Notes: generated from the letters alone by a model not told the origin. A DNA stretch of 8,825 bases from Candidatus Heimdallarchaeota archaeon (GCA_019894765.1 JAGXNT010000086.1:1-8825); one strand, 5' to 3'; positions 1 through 5,856 are shown, counted from the first letter of the stretch. A program made the numbers and translations.

Positions 1-1466
1 ACAGATGCCGGTGTTGCTAATATTTTATTTTCTGATACTAACGCTGCTGCAGTGTATTGGGGCATCATGAAACCACTATTCAAACCTAATTCACTGCGCG
101 GAATCAAAAAGAGACTTAGTCCATCATTTCTTTTATCATCAATTAGTTTCGCACATCTTCTCTCTGAAATGTTTCCAACTTCAGCCATTGCTATTGACAA
201 ATAATCCATAACCATAGCAATTGGTTCACCATGGAAATTACCACCAGAGTAAATGTCAAATTCTAATGGATCTTTATTGGTAATGAAAATTAGTGGATTA
301 TCAGTAGCGGCATTAATTTCTCGAGAGATGGTATCACAGCAATGAACCAATGTTTCTCTTACTGGACCCAAAACTTGTGGAATGCACCTTATGGAGTAGT
401 CATCTTGTATTTTTGGCCACTGCTTTTCAAAATCATTCTTTGAACCCCCACAATTCGGACAATTCCAATCATCTGGTAATTTGATAAATTCAGTGTTTGG
501 AGGTATATTTTGTGAAGGATCACCCATTTTCCTATCATAGTAATACCCACAATTCTCTATTTCACATGTGTATAAACTTTCATGCTTTTTCACAAAGACA
601 CTGTCTTTTGTATGGGCTCGAAGGTTTTTGGCTACCTCTATTTGTCCTGGGTGAAATCTTGCTTGATGGATTCTATCATCAAATTGCTGACTGGCTGCTT
701 TGAGAGCTTCTAATGATAATGCTGCTGCAATTTCTGCATTCTTGATTAAATTACTGGCTTCTTGTAAAACTATACATGCAATTCCAGTTGAATATTGAGC
801 ACCATTATTTAGAGCTAAGCCTTCTTTATATGATAATTTTGTAATTGGAATCCCTGCTTTTTGCATGCCTTCCTTAGCATTGTATATTTTCCCTTCGTAT
901 TTCAGGTTCTTTTCTCCTTCACCTATCATTGCAAGAGCCATATGTGATAATTGTGCTAAATCGCCACTAGCACCAACAGATCCCTTTATTGGTATTATTG
1001 GTAAAACGTTTTTGTTTATCATTTGTATGAGGTTCTCTAAGGTTTCCAGTTGGCAACCGGAATTTCCTCGGGCAAGTGCTGTAACCCGGAGCACCATCAT
1101 TGCTTTAACAAAATCATCTCGAGCAGGTTCACCTACACCAACGCAATGACTTCTTATCAGATTGGTTTGTAATGCAGTAGCATCTTTTTCCGGAATAACA
1201 ATATCTCTTAGTGCGCCAAAACCAGTAGTAATACCATAGATTTTTTCACCTGATTCTACAGCTTTCAAAATAGCTTTTCGAGCTAAGATTACTTTTTCTT
1301 TCACATTTTTAGAAAGTTTGAGTTGGTGATCATTTTTCACAATATTGATTACATCTTCTAATGTTAGTCCTTCATTATCAAGAATTACTGTTTCTAGCAA
1401 GAGCTTCTTCACTCCAAGGATTTTTCTCCGTATTCGTGTTGGTTTATAACTTCCACATTTAAACAT
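1..1466 (-). CDS. hutH: Histidine ammonia-lyase with inserted rubredoxin-like domain (3' end cut by window edge)
   Basis: Removes ammonia from L-histidine to give urocanate, the first step of histidine degradation, using an MIO cofactor formed from an internal Ala-Ser-Gly. About 488 codons are visible, read from the ATG at 1466 with no stop down to base 1. Seen: YGITTGFG at about residues 77-84, NLIRSHCVGVG at 102-112 (the Ser-His pair is typical of HAL rather than Tyr or Phe lyases), the MIO triad A166-S167-G168 followed by DLA, a YSIRC motif, and PQYTAAALVSENK near the visible end (the Glu is also HAL-like). Odd: residues about 290-352 are an extra block with C301-x4-C306-GY and C336-PN-C339-GG plus the rubredoxin-like DPSQNIPP and LPDDWNCP segments. 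The gene lies 57 nt after the ubiquitin-like operon, behind a T-rich tract, and is probably functionally unrelated to it. A GTG within the first 20 codons is a possible later start. The lyase assignment is firm; histidine specificity is inferred. Confidence 0.88.
   Translation of the reverse strand, partial: MFKCGSYKPTRIRRKILGVKKLLLETVILDNEGLTLEDVINIVKNDHQLKLSKNVKEKVILARKAILKAVESGEKIYGITTGFGALRDIVIPEKDATALQTNLIRSHCVGVGEPARDDFVKAMMVLRVTALARGNSGCQLETLENLIQMINKNVLPIIPIKGSVGASGDLAQLSHMALAMIGEGEKNLKYEGKIYNAKEGMQKAGIPITKLSYKEGLALNNGAQYSTGIACIVLQEASNLIKNAEIAAALSLEALKAASQQFDDRIHQARFHPGQIEVAKNLRAHTKDSVFVKKHESLYTCEIENCGYYYDRKMGDPSQNIPPNTEFIKLPDDWNCPNCGGSKNDFEKQWPKIQDDYSIRCIPQVLGPVRETLVHCCDTISREINAATDNPLIFITNKDPLEFDIYSGGNFHGEPIAMVMDYLSIAMAEVGNISERRCAKLIDDKRNDGLSLFLIPRSELGLNSGFMMPQYTAAALVSENKILATPAS
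410..600 (-). other. Rubredoxin-like metal-binding domain inserted in the ammonia-lyase
   Basis: This domain-level feature lies inside the ammonia-lyase reading frame. Four cysteines (C301, C306, C336, C339 of the visible protein) form two knuckles, CX4CGY and CPNCGG. Thirty residues separate the second and third cysteines, the same step as between Cys9 and Cys39 of classical rubredoxins. The intervening segment has the family features: aromatic residues after the first knuckle, GDPxxxIPPxT, and LPDDWNCP before the second knuckle. The first knuckle has four rather than two residues between cysteines, a spacing known in some variant rubredoxins. It could bind Fe or Zn. The frame is intact through both junctions, so it looks like a true insertion and not an assembly join. 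Confidence 0.8.
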
Positions 1467-1489
1467 ATTTTTATTTGGAGTAAATTATG

Positions 1490-1505
1490 AAAAAAAGAAG
1501 AAAAA
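1490..1505 (-). terminator. T-rich tract, probable archaeal-type terminator
   Basis: Read on the minus strand, TTTTT-CTTC-TTTTTTT begins 18 nt after the stop codon of the last operon gene. No stem-loop precedes it. Archaeal RNA polymerase commonly terminates on such T-tracts without a hairpin. Only 23 nt remain before the ammonia-lyase ATG, so that gene's promoter must overlap this tract or the gene depends on read-through. No convincing BRE/TATA could be picked out in such AT-rich sequence. Confidence 0.45.
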
Positions 1506-1523
1506 CACTCATTAGAAATTCAA

Positions 1524-1841
1524 TTATTGTCTTTGTTTTATTCGTTTTCTTTTTATGAATTCCTTTTCCTTGAAATGCAGATAGCATTTTAGATAAGGTG
1601 AAAAATTAGGTGGTATTACTTCTTTGATTTCCATGTCTTTTTCTGAGATGATTTTTATGGTACTTGGTTTCCTTGGTTCTTCTTCCTTCTCCTCTATAAA
1701 CTCCTCTTCATCAAAAATTTCTTCTATGGATTCAACTTTACTTGTTGTTGAGCTCACTTCATAAGTGAACTCCAAAGACTCTTCATTTTCTTTGGAGTCA
1801 GTTTCATTCTCAGTTGTGGTTTCAACTTTCTTGTCTTTCAT
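1524..1841 (-). CDS. Small acidic hypothetical protein coupled to the E2 gene
   Basis: 105 residues, family not recognised. Residues 1-58 are rich in Glu, Thr and Ser and look disordered, with a strongly acidic run at 40-55 (EEIFDEEEFIEEKEEE). Next comes a short hydrophobic strand TIKII at 61-65, which matches strands repeated in the tail of the preceding E2. The C-terminal 40 residues contain VIPPNFSPYLKCYLHF (75-90) and end in a basic segment, KRKRIKQRQ. The ATG overlaps the E2 stop codon as ATGA, and a strong AAGGAGG...GTGAGG ribosome-binding stretch lies within the last E2 codons, so translation is coupled. No catalytic motif is visible. The shared strand motif and coupling suggest an accessory factor that binds the modifier or the E2. 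That is inference. Confidence 0.72.
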   Translation of the reverse strand: MKDKKVETTTENETDSKENEESLEFTYEVSSTTSKVESIEEIFDEEEFIEEKEEEPRKPSTIKIISEKDMEIKEVIPPNFSPYLKCYLHFKEKEFIKRKRIKQRQ

Positions 1842-2512
1842 ATAATCCTCACTCCTCCTTTCTTTTTCTCCTCTTCTTTCTCATCTCGAGGTATAATCTT
1901 TACAGTAGTTCCTTTATCCTCAGTATCTACTTTTTCTTCCTTTTCTGTTCCAATAATTCTAATTCCTCCACTGTCTTTTATTGACACTTTTTCATGGAGA
2001 CCATCCCATTTTGTTAGCATTAATTTGTGGGTATTATCGGCGTCTTTCTCAAACCATCTCATTGCAATGGTATTCGTTCCTGAGTCTTCCTTCGGGAATA
2101 GTTTTGGAGGGCGAATTCTTTTTGGATCCATTAGGATGTGGTAGAGAATATCAATGAGTATTCTATCTACTTCTCCATTCACGGTTATGCATGCTTCACC
2201 GTAACTACCTGTTGATATCCTTGGATGCCATAACCTTGTTATTGCTCTCATTTTGATGTTTGAAAGATTTGCAGGATATTCTCTGGGGAGAAAAATTGAG
2301 AATTTGTGATCGTTACTCATATTCAATTGTTTTCTATTGGCTGATTGTCCTACTAATCCTGGAGTTCTTCTCATAGTGAAGAGGATATCGCGATAAGCAC
2401 CATCATTGTATTTTCCCTTTATTTCTACAGTGTAGTCTTCCTGAACCCACTTATCGCCTGATTGTTTATGTGGAGTCCATTTCCAGCCTTTCTTTTTGAA
2501 GAAATCTTCCAT
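1838..2512 (-). CDS. E2-like ubiquitin-conjugating (UBC-fold) enzyme with extended charged tail
   Basis: Expected to take the ubiquitin-like modifier from the E1 as a thioester and pass it to targets. Residues 1-155 look like a UBC core: a β-sheet region with KFSIFLPREYP at 70-80 (the FxLxFPxxYP-like strand), WHPRI at 95-99 (equivalent to the HPN box), and GEACI at 105-109, where C108 is the probable catalytic cysteine. A helical region follows. A Trp-containing stretch ends the core near 170. Residues 175-224 form a Lys/Glu-rich tail with three short strands, GGIRII (182-187), TVKII (203-207) and GGVRII (219-224, the exact C-terminus). The ATG used here has no ribosome-binding site; the frame stays open for 25 codons upstream to an ATA preceded by GAAGGTG, so the true start may be at 2587. 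Assignment rests on the HP box, the cysteine and the neighbouring E1, Ubl and JAMM genes. Confidence 0.85.
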   Translation of the reverse strand: MEDFFKKKGWKWTPHKQSGDKWVQEDYTVEIKGKYNDGAYRDILFTMRRTPGLVGQSANRKQLNMSNDHKFSIFLPREYPANLSNIKMRAITRLWHPRISTGSYGEACITVNGEVDRILIDILYHILMDPKRIRPPKLFPKEDSGTNTIAMRWFEKDADNTHKLMLTKWDGLHEKVSIKDSGGIRIIGTEKEEKVDTEDKGTTVKIIPRDEKEEEKKKGGVRII

Positions 2513-2587
2513 TGACTCATAGAAAACAGAAATTGATTCAGCTATCCTAGCATTTACTACAGTAGATGGAAAATATGTTCTCGCTAT

Positions 2588-2600
2588 TTTTTACACCTTC
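2588..2600 (-). promoter_or_regulatory. Shine-Dalgarno stretch GAAGGTG in front of an in-frame ATA codon
   Basis: GAAGGTG occupies 2594-2600 on the minus strand, followed by a 6-nt spacer and then ATA at 2585-2587 in frame with the E2. The same AAGGTG core, with 7-10 nt spacing, precedes the ubiquitin-like gene's ATG. There is no comparable site before the E2 ATG at 2512. It suggests initiation at a non-standard codon, or a start codon lost by mutation or sequencing error. Confidence 0.4.
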
Positions 2601-2642
2601 GTTTTTCATTTAATCTTAACTAGAAGCGGAGATGTTGAAACT

Positions 2643-2660
2643 ACTATCCGTATTGATAGT
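2643..2660 (-). repeat. Stem-loop after the ubiquitin-like gene
   Basis: A perfect 6-bp inverted repeat ACTATC-6 nt-GATAGT begins 29 nt after the modifier stop codon, in the unusually long spacer before the E2. No T-run follows closely, so it is not a classical intrinsic terminator. It may be an RNA-processing or stability element. With only 6 bp it could be chance; its weight comes from two similar elements on the other side of the same gene. Confidence 0.35.
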
Positions 2661-2689
2661 GAATTCCAACCCGCTCAGTTCAATAGCTA

Positions 2690-3001
2690 TTATCCTACTT
2701 GAGCACAAGCGTCTAATTTGAAACGTTCATTTGATTCCAATGCAGGCTCTAGTGACCCAAAGGTTGCAGCTGGAGGTAATGCTGTGTTTCCAGTCATTTT
2801 TCTCATCATGATAAAGCTAACATTAGGTTGGCCGACCTTTTCCTTAGCCCACTTATTGATATCGACTCCTTCATCGATGCATCTTTGCACTAGTGTCTTT
2901 ACTACTTCGTCTATTGTTGATTCTTCCTCAACAGCTACACGAAATTCTTTTTGTCTTGGCTCAACATCTATTATGACTTCTCGCCATATTTCTTCGCTCA
3001 T
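2690..3001 (-). CDS. Ubiquitin-like β-grasp modifier ending in Val-Gly
   Basis: 103 residues, the probable protein modifier of the cassette. Seen: a β-hairpin at about 8-25 (REVIIDVEPRQKEFRVAVEE), a helix at about 28-44 (STIDEVVKTLVQRC), a strand FIMMRKMTG at 63-71, the turn LPPAATFGSL at 75-84, and a final strand RFKLDACAQVG at 93-103. This is the order expected of a β-grasp fold. It ends in a single glycine preceded by valine, not Gly-Gly, and has no extension beyond it, so no maturation cut would be needed. UFM1 in eukaryotes also matures to Val-Gly. The gene lies between the E1 and E2 genes and has the best ribosome-binding site in the operon (AAGGTGTGA, 7 nt before the ATG). Sequence similarity to ubiquitin itself is not evident; the call rests on predicted fold, size and neighbours. 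Confidence 0.75.
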   Translation of the reverse strand: MSEEIWREVIIDVEPRQKEFRVAVEEESTIDEVVKTLVQRCIDEGVDINKWAKEKVGQPNVSFIMMRKMTGNTALPPAATFGSLEPALESNERFKLDACAQVG

Positions 3002-3008
3002 TATTTGT

Positions 3009-3017
3009 TCACACCTT
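3009..3017 (-). promoter_or_regulatory. Ribosome-binding site of the ubiquitin-like gene
   Basis: AAGGTGTGA on the minus strand, 7 nt before the ATG at 3001. It is close to the archaeal anti-SD complement (GGAGGTGA) and fixes the start of the modifier gene. Confidence 0.7.
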
Positions 3018-3033
3018 AGTTATATTCATGCTT

Positions 3034-3050
3034 GATGCTATCTCAGCATC
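3034..3050 (-). repeat. Stem-loop in the E1-Ubl spacer (proximal to Ubl)
   Basis: Perfect inverted repeat GATGCT-5 nt-AGCATC, 33 nt before the Ubl start codon. Together with the neighbouring stem-loop at 3060-3077 it fills most of the 78-nt spacer between the E1 stop and the Ubl start. Likely an RNA element that affects processing, stability or translation of the modifier; this is inference. Confidence 0.42.
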
Positions 3051-3059
3051 TTTAGTACT

Positions 3060-3077
3060 ACATCAGGCATCTGATGT
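3060..3077 (-). repeat. Stem-loop just after the E1 stop codon
   Basis: Perfect 7-bp inverted repeat ACATCAG-4 nt-CTGATGT, starting two bases after the E1 stop codon. A tetraloop on a 7-bp stem should be stable in RNA. No U-run follows, so rho-independent-style termination is not suggested; a cleavage or transcript-end stabilising function is more likely. Confidence 0.45.
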
Positions 3078-3079
3078 GG

Positions 3080-4021
3080 TTACCGATCTGAGATTTTATT
3101 TGTTCTTCTTCTTGCTCTGCATGTTACATCTACACATTTATGATTTGGTAAAATGTTTCCGAAAATCATTTCATGATTTCTCAAGTCATACCTAATCATT
3201 TTACCGAAATTAGGTTCTTGACCTTTGGTAACATCCGAGTATTCGCCTTTTCCATCACTACTTACCAGTACTTTCGTTGCTTCCACAGACATTATTCCCC
3301 CAACAATTGAAGTTAAAGTACTAATCATTGGGAATTTTGGTAATGTTTCCACAAAGAATTCATCACAGCTTAGAACCACTTGATGATTCATAATTGCTTG
3401 ATAGTAATCCTCACTCCATAAGCAGACTGCACAAGCAGTGATTCCTGGATGATAGATTTGAGCTTCAATGAAAGACTTGCCCATTGCGCCATTAATCATT
3501 GGTACTGTTTTTTCTTGCATTAAATTGCCATAATTTAACATATATCTTGCATAATCGTTATCTAATGCCATTATGATTAGATCAACTTGATACACTTCTT
3601 GTGGTGCTTCCTCTATTCGAACTTCATAAGGGGTTACTTTTGTATTCGGAGCAATTTCTGGTAATCTTTCAGCTACCGCATTTACTTTGGAAATGTTCTT
3701 GTGGTCACCAGGTCTGAAGAAAATGCATCTGTTTATGTTAGATTTGTTTACAATATCAAAATCAACGAGTTTGATATGTCCCACACCAAGCATTCCTAGG
3801 TTTTTGCAGATTTCGTTCCCTACCGCTCCCGCACCCACACATAATATAGTACTATTCTTTATTTTCTGCAGATTCTCTTTACCGAAGTATCTTCTAGTTC
3901 TATCCTCAATATCCTCTTCAAAGAAACCAACACTTAGCAATTCTTTCTCTTTCGCAGAATTGTGTGACACACTATCCGCTTGGTGAGTGCTTTTTTTCTG
4001 TGTTAATTCTTTGTTTTCCAT
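3080..4021 (-). CDS. E1-like (ThiF/UBA-fold) modifier-activating enzyme
   Basis: Adenylates the C-terminus of the ubiquitin-like protein and forms a thioester for transfer to the E2. 313 residues: a disordered N-terminus (1-40), then the ThiF/E1 adenylation domain. Seen: nucleotide loop GAGAVG at 63-68, DFDIVNKSNINR at 87-98 (acidic residues and Arg of the ATP site), K112 in a GxxK-type helix, ALDN at 152-155, CAVC at 197-200, and KCVDVTC at 295-301. The last two are the probable zinc pairs, the second being CX4C as in UBA5 rather than CX2C. C219 in VVLSCDEFF aligns with the cysteine of MoeB/MOCS3-type enzymes before the SIVGGIMSVEATKVL helix and is the likely thioester cysteine. It is a single-lobe enzyme, so it should work as a homodimer. 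The start ATG lies 18 nt after the JAMM stop codon. Confidence 0.92.
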   Translation of the reverse strand: MENKELTQKKSTHQADSVSHNSAKEKELLSVGFFEEDIEDRTRRYFGKENLQKIKNSTILCVGAGAVGNEICKNLGMLGVGHIKLVDFDIVNKSNINRCIFFRPGDHKNISKVNAVAERLPEIAPNTKVTPYEVRIEEAPQEVYQVDLIIMALDNDYARYMLNYGNLMQEKTVPMINGAMGKSFIEAQIYHPGITACAVCLWSEDYYQAIMNHQVVLSCDEFFVETLPKFPMISTLTSIVGGIMSVEATKVLVSSDGKGEYSDVTKGQEPNFGKMIRYDLRNHEMIFGNILPNHKCVDVTCRARRRTNKISDR

Positions 4022-4039
4022 ATTCTCACATCAATGTAT

Positions 4040-4699
4040 TTATTTTACAGTATATTCTATCCAGTCAACTTCTTCGAGGTCTTTTACTCCGTTTTCATTA
4101 ACAACAATATAGGATTTATAGTAATTTGATCTAGGATCTATTAACACAAACACATTATGCTCAGCATCATATGGAAAGTTCAAAAACGTGTTATAATCAG
4201 TTGATGAGAAATGTGGGTTGGAACCAAAAGGATGGGAATGAAAAATGCCAACTATTTTTGGACGATTTTCACTTTCTCCGTATTTTTCTTCAATAATTGT
4301 TGTATACTGTCTTACACCTTCTGGAGTAAATTCTGCATAAGCGTGACTTGAATATGCTTTCCCGGTAACCCAATCAACAACCTTTACGTACTTCTTTCCT
4401 TTGTATTGATACTTGTATCCAAGTAAAATCCCAATTGCCTCGTTAGGATCTGATTTTTTACATAGTAACAGTGTTTCATAAACTACTCTTTGTAAAATAT
4501 AAACAGGATAAATTCCTTCTATTTGATCCTCTCTTAATTTGTCTGTTTTAGATTCTTCCTTAATCATCCTCTTTTGTGTTAATTCACTCTTTTTTTCGAT
4601 TTTTTTTGGGGGTTCTTCCGGTTCTCCTAAAAGCTTACCAAGATGATTCTTTGAGGGGTTCTTTTCAGAATCTTTTTTGTCTTTCTTCATGTTCTCCAC
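4040..4699 (-). CDS. JAMM/MPN+ metalloprotease, probable modifier-removing isopeptidase
   Basis: Zinc peptidase expected to cut the ubiquitin-like protein from its targets. The JAMM centre is complete: E87 (in NEAIGILLG), H154 and H156 in the HSHP box, S165 and D168. The spacing is HxH-x8-S-x2-D, one residue longer than the usual x7 of Rpn11-type proteins. The catalytic domain spans about residues 60-219. Residues 1-60 are a Lys/Glu/Pro-rich, probably disordered tail, which may dock the enzyme on the SMC or E1 proteins. Because the modifier already ends at its glycine, this enzyme is more likely a deconjugase than a precursor-processing enzyme. Start uncertain: GTG at 4699 or ATG at 4690 (GGAG lies just before the ATG). 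It is 16-25 nt behind the zinc-finger gene. Confidence 0.92.
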   Translation of the reverse strand: MENMKKDKKDSEKNPSKNHLGKLLGEPEEPPKKIEKKSELTQKRMIKEESKTDKLREDQIEGIYPVYILQRVVYETLLLCKKSDPNEAIGILLGYKYQYKGKKYVKVVDWVTGKAYSSHAYAEFTPEGVRQYTTIIEEKYGESENRPKIVGIFHSHPFGSNPHFSSTDYNTFLNFPYDAEHNVFVLIDPRSNYYKSYIVVNENGVKDLEEVDWIEYTVK

Positions 4700-4715
4700 T
4701 CATTTCTCTGATGGT

Positions 4716-5201
4716 TTAACCAATTTTTTCCCAGGTGATGAACTTACCGCGTCTTCTCTTAGTCATAACGAAACCGAAGGAAGACCAAATCTCTTCTTGA
4801 ATTTTGGGAGGTTCAAGATTTAGCTCATCGTCTTTTTCCTCTTCTTCTGCTTTCTTCTCTACAGCAGCATAAAAGGGCATAAAGCCCATTTGTTCATCTT
4901 CAAAAAATAATGCCTCTAATAATCCACCTGTTATTCCTTCTGATTTATTGGTTTCAACAAATAGCATTACTTCTTCAATTGGTATTGGTCCAGGACTTAA
5001 TTGATGCCTATCAATTCCGAAAATAAAAGACGGACAAGCTCCCGTCATTTTCAAATCGAATTCCTGAATACATTTTGGACATATGAATGTTCTACAAATT
5101 CTACACATGCGCCAACCGGCATCAACAGCTTCCCTTAAGGTAGCACGACCATTGTGTCCAGCACAACGAATCGATACTGTTGAAGTTGTTATTACAGCCA
5201 T
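4716..5201 (-). CDS. Small Cys/His zinc-finger protein, candidate E3 ligase or SMC-complex subunit
   Basis: 161 residues. The N-terminal 66 residues hold eight possible zinc ligands: C13, H16, C33, C36, C41, C44, C56 and H66. Three are clear pairs (C-AG-H, C-RI-C, C-PK-C). The C-x2-H ... C-x2-C-x4-C-x2-C pattern resembles B-box or RING-like cross-brace fingers, though the 16-residue gap after H16 is longer than in classical B-boxes. The rest contains GPIPIEEVMLFVE and an acidic stretch (116-124, EEEEKDDEL), and ends in a basic-aromatic segment. Archaeal ubiquitin operons of the Caldiarchaeum type carry a small RING finger protein, so this may be the E3 of the cassette. Placed right after the kite-like gene, it could also correspond to the zinc-finger half of Nse1. 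The finger is seen; E3 activity is inferred. Confidence 0.72.
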   Translation of the reverse strand: MAVITTSTVSIRCAGHNGRATLREAVDAGWRMCRICRTFICPKCIQEFDLKMTGACPSFIFGIDRHQLSPGPIPIEEVMLFVETNKSEGITGGLLEALFFEDEQMGFMPFYAAVEKKAEEEEKDDELNLEPPKIQEEIWSSFGFVMTKRRRGKFITWEKIG

Positions 5202-5207
5202 TTTTCG

Positions 5208-5215
5208 CTACCTTC
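5208..5215 (-). promoter_or_regulatory. Ribosome-binding site GAAGGTAG of the zinc-finger gene
   Basis: GAAGGTAG on the minus strand, 6 nt before the ATG at 5201. The identical octamer precedes the next upstream gene, which supports both starts. Confidence 0.6.
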
Positions 5216-5225
5216 TAGTTTATTT

Positions 5226-5852
5226 TTAGAGCAACATTCCCTCAGTTCTATCTGCGATTTCCTTTCTTCTTTCAGGTGCGATTTCGATTTTTGTTCTAGC
5301 ACCGTATCTTATCTTGTTCCCACCTCTTCTAATATAACCAGTTGAATCCAAGGTTCGCAGAATTCTAGTCAAAGAATATTCCGAATAATACCCTCTCTTC
5401 ACTAAGCGATCGAATAGGATGGTTGAAGTTATAGGTAATTCTTCTCTTCTTCGGTTGTCTGTGGTTTTTTCTATAAGATAAATTATTGTTCCGAGTACTG
5501 CTTGCTCATCTAGTGATAATTCATTAGGGACAACGTGTATTGATCTTAAACAATACCAGACTTCATTATCCTCAACATAGGAGATTAATTCTAGACCGAG
5601 TCGTTTTACGTTTCTTCCGAAATCTTCCAACAATGTTTCAAGTTCGAGAAGAGTTACCCCTGTTTTGTTTCTTAATTGCCTTTTAGACACACCAAAAGCC
5701 AATGAACCATTTTCTCTTCGCCATCTTGATGTTAAAGCAAGGAATAATTGAGGATCAATTTCACCGAAATCCTCCTCTAATCGCTCTCTTACATCATTGA
5801 GTGATCTTTTTTCGACTTCTTCATTATCGTTATCTGATTGATTTTCAATCAT
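5226..5852 (-). CDS. Tandem winged-helix 'kite'-like SMC-associated protein (ScpB/Nse1/Nse3-like)
   Basis: 208 residues. After an acidic N-terminus (1-15), two winged-helix modules can be outlined: about 20-105, ending in a strand pair (LISYVEDNEVWYCLRS), and about 110-195, starting LSLDEQAVLGTIIYLIE. The pattern of helix, wing, aromatic strand and then 'LS..E....I..I' is that of kite proteins (ScpB, MukE, and Nse1/Nse3 of Smc5/6), which dimerise and bind the kleisin linker. The layout recalls the N-terminal part of eukaryotic Nse1, where a 'YxL' strand is followed by a 'fxExELxLF' helix, but it lacks the Nse1 RING. The next gene supplies a separate zinc finger. It follows the candidate kleisin by 21 nt, as scpB follows scpA in bacteria. 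The start has a good GAAGGTAG site. Fold is fairly confident, family membership is inferred. Confidence 0.68.
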   Translation of the reverse strand: MIENQSDNDNEEVEKRSLNDVRERLEEDFGEIDPQLFLALTSRWRRENGSLAFGVSKRQLRNKTGVTLLELETLLEDFGRNVKRLGLELISYVEDNEVWYCLRSIHVVPNELSLDEQAVLGTIIYLIEKTTDNRRREELPITSTILFDRLVKRGYYSEYSLTRILRTLDSTGYIRRGGNKIRYGARTKIEIAPERRKEIADRTEGMLL

Positions 5853-5856
5853 TTTT

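Noticed and set aside
1467..1523. A promoter (BRE/TATA) for the ammonia-lyase gene
   Set aside because: The stretch is almost wholly A/T and any TATA-like match is uninformative; the T-tract leaves too little room to assign one.
2547..2609. A 20-codon minus-strand ORF with an ATG in the Ubl-E2 spacer
   Set aside because: It has no ribosome-binding site of its own and overlaps, in another frame, the likely E2 leader whose GAAGGTG site lies inside it. It is too short to support.
3060..3077. Intrinsic terminator after the E1 gene
   Set aside because: The stem is convincing but no T-run follows on the minus strand, and essential operon genes lie directly downstream.
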